This document shows, in pieces, positions 15,360 through 23,991 of a DNA stretch of 38,945 nucleotides. Source of the DNA: Tolypothrix sp. PCC 7910 (lineage in GTDB: Bacteria; Cyanobacteriota; Cyanobacteriia; Cyanobacteriales; Nostocaceae); NCBI RefSeq assembly GCF_011769525.1, contig NZ_CP050444.1, positions 1 through 38,945 on the forward strand, read 5' to 3'. The notes beneath the pieces were generated by a model. It saw only the letters and a program-made list of their open reading frames with translations. It was not told where the DNA came from and ran no database searches. How positions within the stretch are numbered: the first letter of the stretch is position 1; each line of letters begins with the position of its first letter. The position numbers and the translations under genes are program-made.

Positions 15360-16943
15360 ATGTTTCATCAAAATCACCAGCCCGACCCATCAGCCATGAT
15401 AGGCTTGGGCATTGCATTTTTCTTTGGTGCGATCGCTTACGGCACAGCCAAATTTACCGGGCCTGTTTTCCCGATGATTCTATGTGCCATTTATATATTG
15501 TCTGGTGCTACCAGCAAAGAACTGGCATTGAAAATTGGTCTAGCAATTACTGTAATTGAATTACTCCTCACACCCATTACTGGCTGGCAGAACTTTTGGA
15601 GCTACAACTTAATTTTGGGCTTCGTCATAGCTGTCATCCCAGAAAGACTAGTCACAGGAGTTGTACGCGGTTCCCAACTGCAAACACCACAGCAACTACA
15701 AAAACAACTGCGACACAAAGAACAATCGCTGATCAAGAAACAGCAGATATTACCGCAGACACTACCCAGACTAGAAATCGCAGATATTCAACTTCCAGAT
15801 GATTTAGCACCATTATCATTTATGTTCTTGGGTTCCCCTGGCTCCGGCAAGACCCAAGCCATTTTGAAAATGCTGTCAATCATGCGCTCTCGCCCAGATT
15901 ACCGCGTTATCTGCTTAGACCGCTCAGGCGAAATTCTCGAAAAATTTGGTGATAACAACACCCTCATCTACAACCCCAGAGACAGCAGAACAATTCACTG
16001 GAGTCACCGCAGTGAAGGCATGGAATTTGAAACCATCGCCGCCGGCTTAATTCCTCCTAGCCCAGAAGGTAAAGACCCGTTTTGGAATGAAGCTGCCAAA
16101 GGGCTATTGTCTGACTTATACGCCAAAACATCTACCAACGCCGAAGTTTGGCAGATGATAGCACTTAAACCCATCCAAGAATTAAAAAGTCTCCTCACCG
16201 GCACACTCAGCGCCACATATTTAGAAGCAGAAAACACCGCCGCCGGCATTAAAAGTTCAGCCATTAACTATCTGCGATTTTACAAAGTCCTTGCCGATCA
16301 TCAAACCACAGCAGACTTTTCTTGGAGTCGCTGGGGCAGAGAAGATGACAACAGATGGATATTCCTGCCCATCTTTGAAAACGAAGCTGAACTCTTCAAA
16401 CCCCTGTACACAATGGCATTTTCATTAATGCTCAGGGGACTGTTGAGCAACGAGAACCACCACATCAAAACCGTGATTTGCATTGACGAACTCTCAGCCC
16501 TGGGTAAGCTCGTCGGTTTAGAACGCTTGCTAGCAGAAGGGCGAAAATTCTCAGGTATTGGAATGCTTGGTACTCAGCTGACAGGTCAAATCGCCAATAT
16601 TTACGGCGAGTACGGAATGCAGACCATTCTCCAAGGTTGCTGCACCAAACTCATTCTGAATTGCCGGGACTATAGCACCGCTGAATTATGCTCCAGATTA
16701 ATTGGTTCCCAGGAACGCTTAGAAACGACTCAAGGCAGAAGTGGTAACAGTTGGTTCAGCGAAACCCGCTCTGTTAACCAGCACATCCGAGAAACGAGCG
16801 CTGTATTGCCCAGTGAACTGCAAGGACTGCCACCCTTAGAAGGATATCTGTTAATTGCTGACGGTACAAAACCAGCAAGAGTCAAAGTTACCCCAACAGC
16901 TTATCCTCTGAAAGCTTCAAGATTTGTGGACGCAGCAATTTGA
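15360..16943 (+). CDS. Type IV coupling protein (VirD4/TraD-like)
   Basis: 527 residues. The N-terminal 95 residues contain three hydrophobic segments, then a cytosolic P-loop ATPase with Walker A GSPGSGKT at 158-165 and Walker B VICIDELSALGKL near 370, followed by LLAEGRKFSGIGMLGTQ, typical of VirD4/TraD/TrwB. Coupling proteins bring the relaxase-DNA complex to a secretion channel. The ATG follows the relaxase by 88 bases; an internal Met at residue 13 is an alternative start. No mating-pore genes are visible, so it would need a helper system. Confidence 0.85.
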   Translation: MFHQNHQPDPSAMIGLGIAFFFGAIAYGTAKFTGPVFPMILCAIYILSGATSKELALKIGLAITVIELLLTPITGWQNFWSYNLILGFVIAVIPERLVTGVVRGSQLQTPQQLQKQLRHKEQSLIKKQQILPQTLPRLEIADIQLPDDLAPLSFMFLGSPGSGKTQAILKMLSIMRSRPDYRVICLDRSGEILEKFGDNNTLIYNPRDSRTIHWSHRSEGMEFETIAAGLIPPSPEGKDPFWNEAAKGLLSDLYAKTSTNAEVWQMIALKPIQELKSLLTGTLSATYLEAENTAAGIKSSAINYLRFYKVLADHQTTADFSWSRWGREDDNRWIFLPIFENEAELFKPLYTMAFSLMLRGLLSNENHHIKTVICIDELSALGKLVGLERLLAEGRKFSGIGMLGTQLTGQIANIYGEYGMQTILQGCCTKLILNCRDYSTAELCSRLIGSQERLETTQGRSGNSWFSETRSVNQHIRETSAVLPSELQGLPPLEGYLLIADGTKPARVKVTPTAYPLKASRFVDAAI

Positions 16944-16962
16944 TAACTGAGAGGTGTAAACG

Positions 16963-17484
16963 ATGTTGATTTCTCGTGCCCTTTTAGCCAAAGCTTGTAT
17001 TCTGGGCTTACTGGTAGGATGGGTGACTGAACTGCCCAAAAATTACTTCAATTCCCGTCAATCCAAAATCCAAAATTTATTGGCACAAACTGATAGCAAA
17101 CAGCAATCCTCATCAGCAGTAAGAGCAAGCGCAGAAATTGATTTGCTCAGAGAGGCTGATATCAGTTCAAATAATGAAGCGATCTCCATTTATCAGCAGA
17201 TGCTCAAAGTTAATCCCAATTCTGCCAAAGCGCATTTTCTCTTGGCTAAACTGCAATTGTTTGGTTGGTACTATCAAGCACGAAACCAGCCTGTAGGCCC
17301 TGCACTCAAGCAAAATGGGTTGAAGCATTTAAAAACAGCGACATATTTGTATCAAAAGCGGGGAGATACTGTAGCGGCGGCAAAGTTGGAGAAGGTATAC
17401 AGTCAGGTTGAAAAGGGGACGAATCCAGTTACTTGGGTATTTCCAGAATGGCGCTATGTTGATGTGAAGCTTTCAACACAGTAA
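16963..17484 (+). CDS. Secreted or membrane-anchored TPR protein
   Basis: 173 residues: an N-terminal hydrophobic segment (ACILGLLVGWV, residues 11-21) likely serving as signal anchor, an S/Q-rich linker, and one to two TPR-like repeats (EAISIYQQMLKVNPNSAKAH, then HLKTATYLYQKRGDTVAAAK). GAGAGG upstream of the ATG supports the start. It lies 19 bases after the coupling protein and is probably cotranscribed. A role in organising the mobilisation or envelope complex is inference. Confidence 0.6.
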   Translation: MLISRALLAKACILGLLVGWVTELPKNYFNSRQSKIQNLLAQTDSKQQSSSAVRASAEIDLLREADISSNNEAISIYQQMLKVNPNSAKAHFLLAKLQLFGWYYQARNQPVGPALKQNGLKHLKTATYLYQKRGDTVAAAKLEKVYSQVEKGTNPVTWVFPEWRYVDVKLSTQ

Positions 17485-17498
17485 GAGGTAGGATTAAG

Positions 17499-17588
17499 AT
17501 GACATTGAGCCGAGATGCACAACTTTCAGTTAGAGTCAATGAGGAGCATTGCTGCACGTCACTTCATGCCATGTCAATACGAAGCTAG
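17499..17588 (+). pseudogene. Truncated ribbon-helix-helix-like gene start
   Basis: A 29-codon frame with AGGTAGGA upstream begins MTLSRDAQLSVRVNEE, resembling the start of CopG/RHH proteins, then runs into the 80-base repeat that begins at about 17561 and stops at a TAG inside that repeat. This looks like a gene whose 3' end was replaced when the repeat arrived. Short length makes it uncertain. Confidence 0.3.
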
Positions 17589-17640
17589 ACTATCACTTTG
17601 ATACGTTTCATCACATCAAAAATTTTGTCTAGGTCAAGTT
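17561..17640. repeat. Repeat A: copy of the sequence upstream of the tyrosine recombinase
   Basis: 80 bases about 80% identical by eye (64/80, no gaps) to 35106-35185, in the same orientation. The core has perfectly symmetric nested inverted repeats: CTAGAC (17585-17590), TTTGAT (17597-17602), ATCAAA (17615-17620), GTCTAG (17627-17632), with equal six-base spacers. Candidate recombination site or operator; see the copy at 35106. Confidence 0.55.
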
Positions 17641-17768
17641 GTTAAGCCCCTGTTGGCTTATATGGGTAAATTTGTGATTTGAAACAAAAAATGAGATTTT
17701 AACTCATGATATGGTTCAAAAACGAGTATCCAGTTTATAGTTCACTTTTAGTATTCGAGTTTTTTTAC

Positions 17769-17783
17769 TAATAATGATTATCG
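17769..17783. promoter_or_regulatory. Zur-like box 1
   Basis: TAATAATGATTATCG matches 12 of 14 fixed positions of the cyanobacterial Zur palindrome TGATAATNATTATCA as I recall it. No obvious target gene begins within 1 kb, so it may be an inherited fragment. Confidence 0.35.
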
Positions 17784-17835
17784 TGTAGGGGATAAAAAGA
17801 CAGATACGAGAGACGTTTGTATTAACCCTTCAGCT

Positions 17836-17850
17836 TGATTATCATTATTA
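17836..17850. promoter_or_regulatory. Zur-like box 2
   Basis: TGATTATCATTATTA matches 12 of 14 positions of the same palindrome, 67 bases from box 1. Together the two look like a divergent or tandem metal-responsive control region without a gene. Confidence 0.35.
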
Positions 17851-18120
17851 TTCAGCTACTATTTGAGGTTAGCGATCGCTCTGTGTTGGGCGATCGCTTG
17901 GACAATGAAATATTTGATTTTTACTCAGATATCTACTAAAACAAAAGTTTTGAACCATAACATGGGCATTTGAACCATATTTTGAATTGAAAGTTTAAGT
18001 TAGAGCAATTTTTTCTGTGACTTAAAGGAAAAGTTTGCCGCAATGGCAAGCTTTTACTTTAATTTGATTGCGGCTTCTTGATAGGTTCTTGGCAACTTTT
18101 GGTGATCTTGGTTGGGGTAA

Positions 18121-18150
18121 GGCAGACGGCAGACGGCAGAGGGCAGAAGG
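18121..18150 (+). repeat. STRR heptanucleotide repeat
   Basis: Tandem GGCAGAC, GGCAGAC, GGCAGAG, GGCAGAA units, of the short tandem repeat type known in Nostoc/Anabaena genomes. Confidence 0.6.
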
Positions 18151-18279
18151 AAGAGGAAGAAAAAATTCCCACAATTGAAGCAGTGCAAGAATTATAGAAC
18201 ATCTGCATCACAAGAAAGCCGTAAGCGATCGTCCCTTGAAGTCACAAATCCCACGCCCGGATAAGAAAACGTTTTAAAA

Positions 18280-18310
18280 CCTTCTGCCTTCTGCCTCCTG
18301 CCTTCTGCCT
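18280..18310 (-). repeat. Inverted STRR heptanucleotide repeat
   Basis: CTTCTGC, CTTCTGC, CTCCTGC, CTTCTGC units form the reverse complement of the array at 18121, so the two could pair into a long hairpin. Confidence 0.6.
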
Positions 18311-19184
18311 TAAAGTGCGTAACCTTTCATCATCACCAAAATCTGACAAGAACCTCTTGATACTTTAAACAGTATCTAGTAGTCTATGAGACAAAAATTG
18401 CTGTAACTCTGATAAATTTCTCAATCATTAAGTATAATTATTTACAATATGGTCAATGAACAAGCGGCTTACTTTTAGTTCAATTCTGAACAAGGGGCAG
18501 AATTTTACTTTAAATAGTGGAGAAAACTCACTGTCTCCCTCGATGGCGATCGCAACCGAAATAGTTCAGTTTTAACTAAAATGTTGCCATGAGTTCAAAA
18601 CTTAGGTAAAAGCTTGCCGTTTGTTCTGAACACTTTTTCAGTAAATATGCTTGGTTTAAGGAAGTTTGATAATAATTCCAGCAATTTTTACCCTATAAAC
18701 CAACAGGCTACTGTCTAAAGTATGAGATTACCGGAGTGAAATTAAAGTAAAAGCTTGCCGTTGCGGCAAACATTTCCTTTAAGTCACATTTTCAAATATT
18801 TTTTGTGCAAGTTCTGTCCAATTGTGTTTTTTAAACTCATTCTTGAATTATGCTTCAGAATTTCAACTCTCTCTCATGTATGAATGCAAAGTTGAATTTT
18901 GTGATTGGCGCAAAAGCCTGAAATTTCGTTAACTTTTTTCTAATTTATGGATCAAAATTTTTCTCATATTATGATTCAAAGCATAAAATTTTTAGTAACC
19001 TGTAATTATAAATGCCCAAACCTGCAATCAAGACACTTTCAAACCAGAATTATTTGCAACTATAATTTCAGTATGTAAGCTGATACCCTATCAAGCCAAC
19101 ATATTTTTGGTTAGTCTAGATTCCATAGGGAATTTAAAATAGCTTTTCTTAGTAAGATCAGCCTAATTTTGTGAGAGTTTTTCG

Positions 19185-20234
19185 ATGACAGACTTTAATC
19201 TTGACCCAATAACAGCCGTTATAAAAGCGATCGCCAGCCTAGCAACTTCCCCTATAAAATATCAGCTTGAGCGCAATGAGATAGTTATCCAACTGCGAAA
19301 AAAGCTGAATCTCGCTCACGATCATCCGCCATCAGATTTCACCGCGGTCTATCGGTATGCGCTTGTGGAATATGGGGCTGACAAACTTGTAGAATATGAG
19401 GCTGACAAACTACAGCTACTTCTCGAAGTGTTTCACCAACAAGAAATAATTCAGGCTTTTCGCCAAGCTTTTGAACAAAATAACCAATCCATTCTTATAC
19501 GAAAAGGAGAAGATTTTCTCGATTGGAATATTTTGGGCGATCGCGTCCGAGAATTAAAGGTTGATATTGGGAAAGAATTTATTGACTTCCAATCCGTCTT
19601 TATCAGGGTTGCGAATTCCACGCGGACACCCGCTGATGTTATTCAAATCCAGAAAATAGATAATTTAAAAGAAATTTTAGGAGCAATTACAAACAGGCTG
19701 TTAGCACCCCAACTTTGGAATAGTTATGTAAATCTTCATGGTGTAGAAGGGCTAGTAAGTTTTGAAATTGAAGACATTCCAAATTCTTTTGGAGTCGCAG
19801 AGCCAGACGATACTGAACGCCAACAAATTCGTCTTGGTCAGGGATTTCGTCTAGCATATCAGCTCCCATTTGCTGGTTATGCGCTACTGATGCAAGGGTT
19901 TAGTTCTAGCTGGGTATTCACGCGTCTTGGTAAGTGTACAGATTCAACACTTGACAAGAAAACTCGCTATATTCAGGAACGAATTGCAGTGGTTCCAGCC
20001 GTTAGTTGGTCTGTGCCAACCAATACAAGTTACTTACGAGAAAAGGTAGATATTGGAGTGCATCGTTTTGTACTTTTGCTTTCGCAGAAACCATTTCCAG
20101 AAATAATCCAGGAAATGATTGTTAAAGAAACTACTGAACTAAGTTTGTCTGCACTCAACACCTTAGTCGAATATATTGAGGATGATCCTTCGAGCATAAC
20201 TTTGCTAGTCACAGAGTGTGACATCATTCGATAG
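19185..20234 (+). CDS. Conflict-type N-terminal domain fused to a DUF4384-like domain
   Basis: 349 residues. Residues 1-170 resemble the N-terminal helical domain found in many cyanobacterial NACHT/STAND-type proteins: VIQLRKKLNLAHDHPPSDF, a VEYGADK segment, IIQAFRQAFEQN, GEDFLDWNILGD, then VFIRVANSTRTPADV. A short duplication (VEYGADKL/VEYEADKL) lies near residues 59-72. Residues about 215-310 resemble DUF4384 (LGQGFRLAYQLPFAGYALLM). There is no P-loop or catalytic domain. It lies 21 bases before a metallopeptidase gene on the same strand, so it probably targets or regulates that enzyme. Domain calls are from recalled family patterns. Confidence 0.6.
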   Translation: MTDFNLDPITAVIKAIASLATSPIKYQLERNEIVIQLRKKLNLAHDHPPSDFTAVYRYALVEYGADKLVEYEADKLQLLLEVFHQQEIIQAFRQAFEQNNQSILIRKGEDFLDWNILGDRVRELKVDIGKEFIDFQSVFIRVANSTRTPADVIQIQKIDNLKEILGAITNRLLAPQLWNSYVNLHGVEGLVSFEIEDIPNSFGVAEPDDTERQQIRLGQGFRLAYQLPFAGYALLMQGFSSSWVFTRLGKCTDSTLDKKTRYIQERIAVVPAVSWSVPTNTSYLREKVDIGVHRFVLLLSQKPFPEIIQEMIVKETTELSLSALNTLVEYIEDDPSSITLLVTECDIIR

Positions 20235-20255
20235 GTCTGTTTTTAGGTCTTCCTA

Positions 20256-21419
20256 ATGGCGAAGAATATGAATCTGTTCAGTCATTATAATGAGGATTTT
20301 GAAGAATTTGTAAAAGAGCATGGTTATCCAATTGATCGGCAACATTGGTCTGAACCTCTTGTTCCGAGTGCTTTGGATCTAGCGAAAAATCTTTTTCACG
20401 GAGCAGAGATAGAAGAAGCATCCGATGGCTCGATACTTGTAGCCTTGGATAATGGAAGTTTGCTGGCTTTGACATGCCTCCCAGATAGCAAGTTAGAAGC
20501 CTTTGCGACCCGCTTTGGAAAGACATACTTTATTACAGTTAAGTCCAGTGTTGTTCAGTTACTCTTCAATCTAGCCCTTGCCATTTGGAAAGATCAACGT
20601 TTTCTCTCACATATAAGACCTGGTATTAGGGATATAACAGCTTTAGGAACTGATTTTATTCCGCCAGGTTTTGAAGAAATGTTTCTCTTTGAAAAGTTTA
20701 GGTTCTCTGACGAAATTCGACACACGGTTTTCTATCACTGTTTTAAACAAGCTGTGAGTTTCTTTTGGCTACATGAAACAGCACATGTTTTAGCTGGTCA
20801 CTTAGATATCTGTGCGAAATGGAGAAAATCGCTAGGAATTATCGATGAGTTCTTAAATGCTGCCGACTTTGATGATGATGAGTCTGAGGAATCGATACAC
20901 AACACAATCCCTTATCATGCGTTTGAGATTCACGCTGATCGTTGGGCTTTAGATCGGCTCTTTGGAATATTGCACCAGCAAATCATATCTGACTCTGCTA
21001 GTGATATTGAATTGATCTCTACAGCGATTGGTTGCACCTTATTTCCATTATCATTACATGGGTATAACTTACTACAAAACAAGTCCGATATCGCCAAACA
21101 TCACCCTCCTCTCTGGTTTCGAGCTGACGAGGTTATTTATGCTGAGGACAAAGCTGCAAATGACCAAAGGTTTAAGCTAAGGCAAGGAGAGAAAAAATTT
21201 GAACTGCTTCGCTTTCGACAAAAACATCTTGTGCAACTTGGATTAGCAGGGTTATCCCGACTTCATCCAATGTTTGCTGACTGGCTTAGTCCAGTAGCAG
21301 AATCATCACGTCAAGCGGAAGCCAAACGTGTTTTAGATGAAGCCAACGTGCTTTTTGATCCTTGGCGCGATGATTTATCTCGTTATTGTCGTGGTATTAA
21401 AATGCGAGCTTCCAATTGA
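20256..21419 (+). CDS. HExxH zinc metallopeptidase paired with the adaptor protein
   Basis: 387 residues, no signal peptide. The zinc motif HETAH is at 173-177 (context FFWLHETAHVLAGHLD), and a second conserved EIHAD at 224-228 supplies the likely third ligand, as in gluzincin-type peptidases; the spacing is unlike ImmA/IrrE. The first 140 residues are of unknown type with an amphipathic mid-part. An acidic stretch DFDDDESEES lies between the motifs. It forms a two-gene rightward unit with 19185-20234. A regulated cytosolic protease is the best reading; substrate unknown. Confidence 0.7.
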   Translation: MAKNMNLFSHYNEDFEEFVKEHGYPIDRQHWSEPLVPSALDLAKNLFHGAEIEEASDGSILVALDNGSLLALTCLPDSKLEAFATRFGKTYFITVKSSVVQLLFNLALAIWKDQRFLSHIRPGIRDITALGTDFIPPGFEEMFLFEKFRFSDEIRHTVFYHCFKQAVSFFWLHETAHVLAGHLDICAKWRKSLGIIDEFLNAADFDDDESEESIHNTIPYHAFEIHADRWALDRLFGILHQQIISDSASDIELISTAIGCTLFPLSLHGYNLLQNKSDIAKHHPPLWFRADEVIYAEDKAANDQRFKLRQGEKKFELLRFRQKHLVQLGLAGLSRLHPMFADWLSPVAESSRQAEAKRVLDEANVLFDPWRDDLSRYCRGIKMRASN

Positions 21420-21449
21420 TTAGTGGTGAGAGTGTCTCACTGTCAATAA

Positions 21450-22856
21450 TTAAAATGTTGGTGCAGGCGGAATATCTTCAATAAATCTTGCAGCTTCATC
21501 TTCATCAAAAGCTAAAGATGCTATTTGAGGACGAATATCACTAAATCGAATCACCTCGTTCGGGTTAAATTCTTCGGAAACATCGCGCAACTGAAAGCGT
21601 TCGATCAGAAATTGTCGTCCTCTCCGGCTAACTGTTTCTTGAATTTCAATTGCAAGCCCCGCAGTTGGAGCAGCAGTTGCAGTTATATTATCACCCACCT
21701 GTTGGTTACTTAGGCTACCAACAGCTAAGGTAAAACTTTCATCAAATACTCTTTCAAGTTCAAAACGCCCAAAAGTGGGTGCAAGCAGATCAATGATTCT
21801 GTTGATATATTCATCTGTGGCTTCTAGTAAGTTACTTCTGAGGGAACCAAAATCCCGATCTACTCCAGAAATAACATTTCGCAAGGATGTTATGTAATTT
21901 AGTTTAGCCTGACCTACTTGAGTGCTTTGGTCAAGGAAGTCTAAGAATAAGTCTCCACGATCAAATGGTATATCTCTAGGAAGGCGCAGCAGTGGTATGT
22001 TATCGAGCTGACCTCGTTCAATTTGCCTTGTTTGGAGAAGTTCATCAAAAGCTGCTCCAATAGTTGTATCAACAGCAACACCATTGTTTTCTTCATGAGT
22101 GAGGGCTAGACCAAAATTATAATGGTAGGCTTGATTTCCAATTGTCATAATTTCATTCATAGCCAACCTTGGATCTGACCGACTTTCACTAAGTGTGCTA
22201 AGTGCTGCCTTCTCCAACTTATCACGAGGCCCACTGCTCTCAGGGTCACGAGAAAGAAAATCGTCGCGTATTCGTAACCACTCATCACGGGTTACATTTG
22301 CAATTCCTAAATTCTGGGGTTCTGCGGTGAAAGCTCTATCACGCATTAATTTAGTAAATCCAACTGACATATTGCGATTAGGCCACGGACGCGCAGTATT
22401 GTTATAAAAAACTGACTGAGCAATGCGATTAAATACAAGTCTAAAATCATCCCATTCACTTGATGCAACTAATTGCCGGAATGATTCATTACCCTGATTT
22501 GCCATTGTTTCGGGCATTCGAGACAGAACCTCACTTGAAGATGCCCGTGTTAAAATTCGTATAAAGCCTGTAGCTAACATCCTTCGCAATAAACTGTTAT
22601 CGTTATATAAGTATTGCCGTGCAATAGGGTGATTTACAAGATAACCATCGTTAATATAAAGACCTCCACCAAAAAAGATATTTTTTGCAATCATCTTATT
22701 GAAGAAGTCGTTACTTAAATACTCATCAGAATAACGGATCATCACATCATCAAGCAATCCTGTGTATGTCCGTTGCATACTATCGAGTGAAAAAGTTTCT
22801 CTACTATTAATAGTTGAAGATTGATTTCGTTCAGGACTTACGTTTCTATTCGTCAT
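21450..22856 (-). CDS. Large hypothetical protein
   Basis: 468 residues, no membrane segment, no motif I recognise. The sequence is well formed, rich in R, N, D and L, with an acidic region and a proline-containing end IEDIPPAPTF. It is convergent with the metallopeptidase gene, 30 bases apart, and stands alone on its strand. No ribosome-binding sequence of note before the ATG at 22856. A structural or phage-like protein cannot be excluded. Confidence 0.6.
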   Translation of the reverse strand: MTNRNVSPERNQSSTINSRETFSLDSMQRTYTGLLDDVMIRYSDEYLSNDFFNKMIAKNIFFGGGLYINDGYLVNHPIARQYLYNDNSLLRRMLATGFIRILTRASSSEVLSRMPETMANQGNESFRQLVASSEWDDFRLVFNRIAQSVFYNNTARPWPNRNMSVGFTKLMRDRAFTAEPQNLGIANVTRDEWLRIRDDFLSRDPESSGPRDKLEKAALSTLSESRSDPRLAMNEIMTIGNQAYHYNFGLALTHEENNGVAVDTTIGAAFDELLQTRQIERGQLDNIPLLRLPRDIPFDRGDLFLDFLDQSTQVGQAKLNYITSLRNVISGVDRDFGSLRSNLLEATDEYINRIIDLLAPTFGRFELERVFDESFTLAVGSLSNQQVGDNITATAAPTAGLAIEIQETVSRRGRQFLIERFQLRDVSEEFNPNEVIRFSDIRPQIASLAFDEDEAARFIEDIPPAPTF

Positions 22857-23358
22857 AACTATTTATTTAGTACAACAATTCAGGATAAAACAGAGAACAT
22901 TTGCATTTTCAAAAAAAATAGAGTTGGTCTGAAAATGTAAGCTGTTCCACATAATATAATTTTTCAGATTTACCAAGCCAGTTAAATGTTTATGGCAAAA
23001 TACATAATTTTTACCATAATGTTAGAAAATAAAGCTTCAACCCAAATTTATATATGAGGTTTAAAAGTTGCCTGAGATTTTTATTTCACCAGAGTTACGG
23101 AAGAGCGTTAGGGTCTGAGATTTTGAACGTCCAGCGTTCTTCGGAACCTTTAAAAAGAGAGAAACAAGGCTCACTCTTTTTGAATAGAGCTGATTATTTG
23201 TCACAAGGCAGTCTGAAAAACCTATTTTCCGTAATACCCCCGCTTATTTTGGATATATTTGAAGATGTCTTCAATTTTTACGTGTATCTACCAGTAGATT
23301 ATAATTTCTGGTTTTAGTGGGTATTACATAGTTAATGTAATTTTTTCGTAAAGATAAT
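22857..23358. other. 502-base AT-rich gap
   Basis: Probably holds the leftward promoter of the gene at 22856 and the 3' end of the HAD gene. A rightward 87-codon frame at 23054-23317 has no ribosome-binding site and a low-quality sequence. A small inverted repeat GAACG/CGTTC lies near 23124-23140. Nothing else is seen. Confidence 0.35.
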
Positions 23359-23991
23359 TCAAATTTTTACCAAATCAATCTGTGTCAAATCTTTTACAAT
23401 TACATCGGCTGCACTTAAATCCAAATCATAAAGAGGATTCTTAAAACCAATGCAGAACATACCAGCGCCCTTGGCGGCACAGATGCCAGCGGGTGAATCT
23501 TCAATGGCCACACACTCAGATGGTTTAACTTGTAGGATTTCTGCTGTTGCAAGATATATATCTGGATCTGGTTTATTATTAGCAACGTCTTCACCCGATA
23601 CACAAACTTGGATATACTCCCGATATCCAAATTTCAACATTTCAGCTTCAATTGTTGCTTTATCCATTGACGATGCAACCCCTATCAAATATTCACTTGC
23701 TAAGATTGCCAGCACTTGAAGGTTTTCCTTAATTGGTTTAACACGATCCTTAATTAAGAGATAGTTTTTGTACCACTCACGCGAAATGTTCTCTGGAACT
23801 TCATCAAGGTTAAATGTCTCAATTGCCTTTGCTGCAAGGGATATGCTCGACGGCCCAAGGTGTAAGAGGTACCAACTAAAACCGTTCTTTACACTATAGG
23901 GGGCAAGAGTTTGCTGCCAAGCCGTAGCCTTGACCTCTTCGGAGTTAACAAGTACGCCATCTTTATCAAAAATGATTGCCTTGACTTCCAT
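23359..23991 (-). CDS. HAD-superfamily phosphatase, beta-phosphoglucomutase/phosphoglycolate phosphatase-like
   Basis: 210 residues. Motif I FDKDGVL (Asp9 nucleophile, Asp11 acid/base), motif II VASSMDK, motif III lysine in NKPDPDIY, motif IV IEDSPAG. The alpha-helical cap lies between motifs I and II, as in subfamily IA enzymes that act on small phosphorylated sugars or glycolate phosphate. Substrate cannot be read. It stands alone, leftward; the ATG at 23991 gives a normal start MEVKAIIFD. Confidence 0.8.
   Translation of the reverse strand: MEVKAIIFDKDGVLVNSEEVKATAWQQTLAPYSVKNGFSWYLLHLGPSSISLAAKAIETFNLDEVPENISREWYKNYLLIKDRVKPIKENLQVLAILASEYLIGVASSMDKATIEAEMLKFGYREYIQVCVSGEDVANNKPDPDIYLATAEILQVKPSECVAIEDSPAGICAAKGAGMFCIGFKNPLYDLDLSAADVIVKDLTQIDLVKI

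Larger units (their letters stand above)
18083..18355. repeat. Nested inverted-repeat unit inside the larger element
   Basis: AGGTTCTTG-x-CA-xx-TTTTGGTGAT at 18083-18106 is repeated inverted at 18332-18355 (21 of 24 matches). It encloses the STRR arms. Confidence 0.45.
18016..18788. mobile_element. Non-autonomous element or MITE-like unit with 50-base terminal inverted repeats
   Basis: 18016-18065 and 18739-18788 are inverted copies differing at two of 50 positions. Each end can itself fold (TTGCC-GGCAA or TTGCCG-CGGCAA). A partial third copy lies near 18605. A second nested inverted pair is at 18083-18106/18332-18355 (21 of 24) and a third at 18121-18150/18280-18310. No transposase frame is present. 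No target duplication was identified. Confidence 0.45.
17641..19184. other. 1.5-kb gene-free repeat-rich stretch
   Basis: No coding frame is supported. It contains the two Zur-like boxes, two HIP1 octamers near 17872 and 17890, the 773-base inverted-repeat element 18016-18788, another HIP1 near 18545, and copies of ATATGGTTCAAA at 17709 (plus) and 17969 (minus), with a further copy after the PstS/OmpA gene (8720). The segment just before 19185 should hold the promoter of the adaptor/metallopeptidase pair. Confidence 0.5.

Noticed and set aside
23054-23317. Rightward 87-codon frame
   Set aside because: No ribosome-binding site and no recognisable pattern; the overlapping DNA has short inverted repeats.
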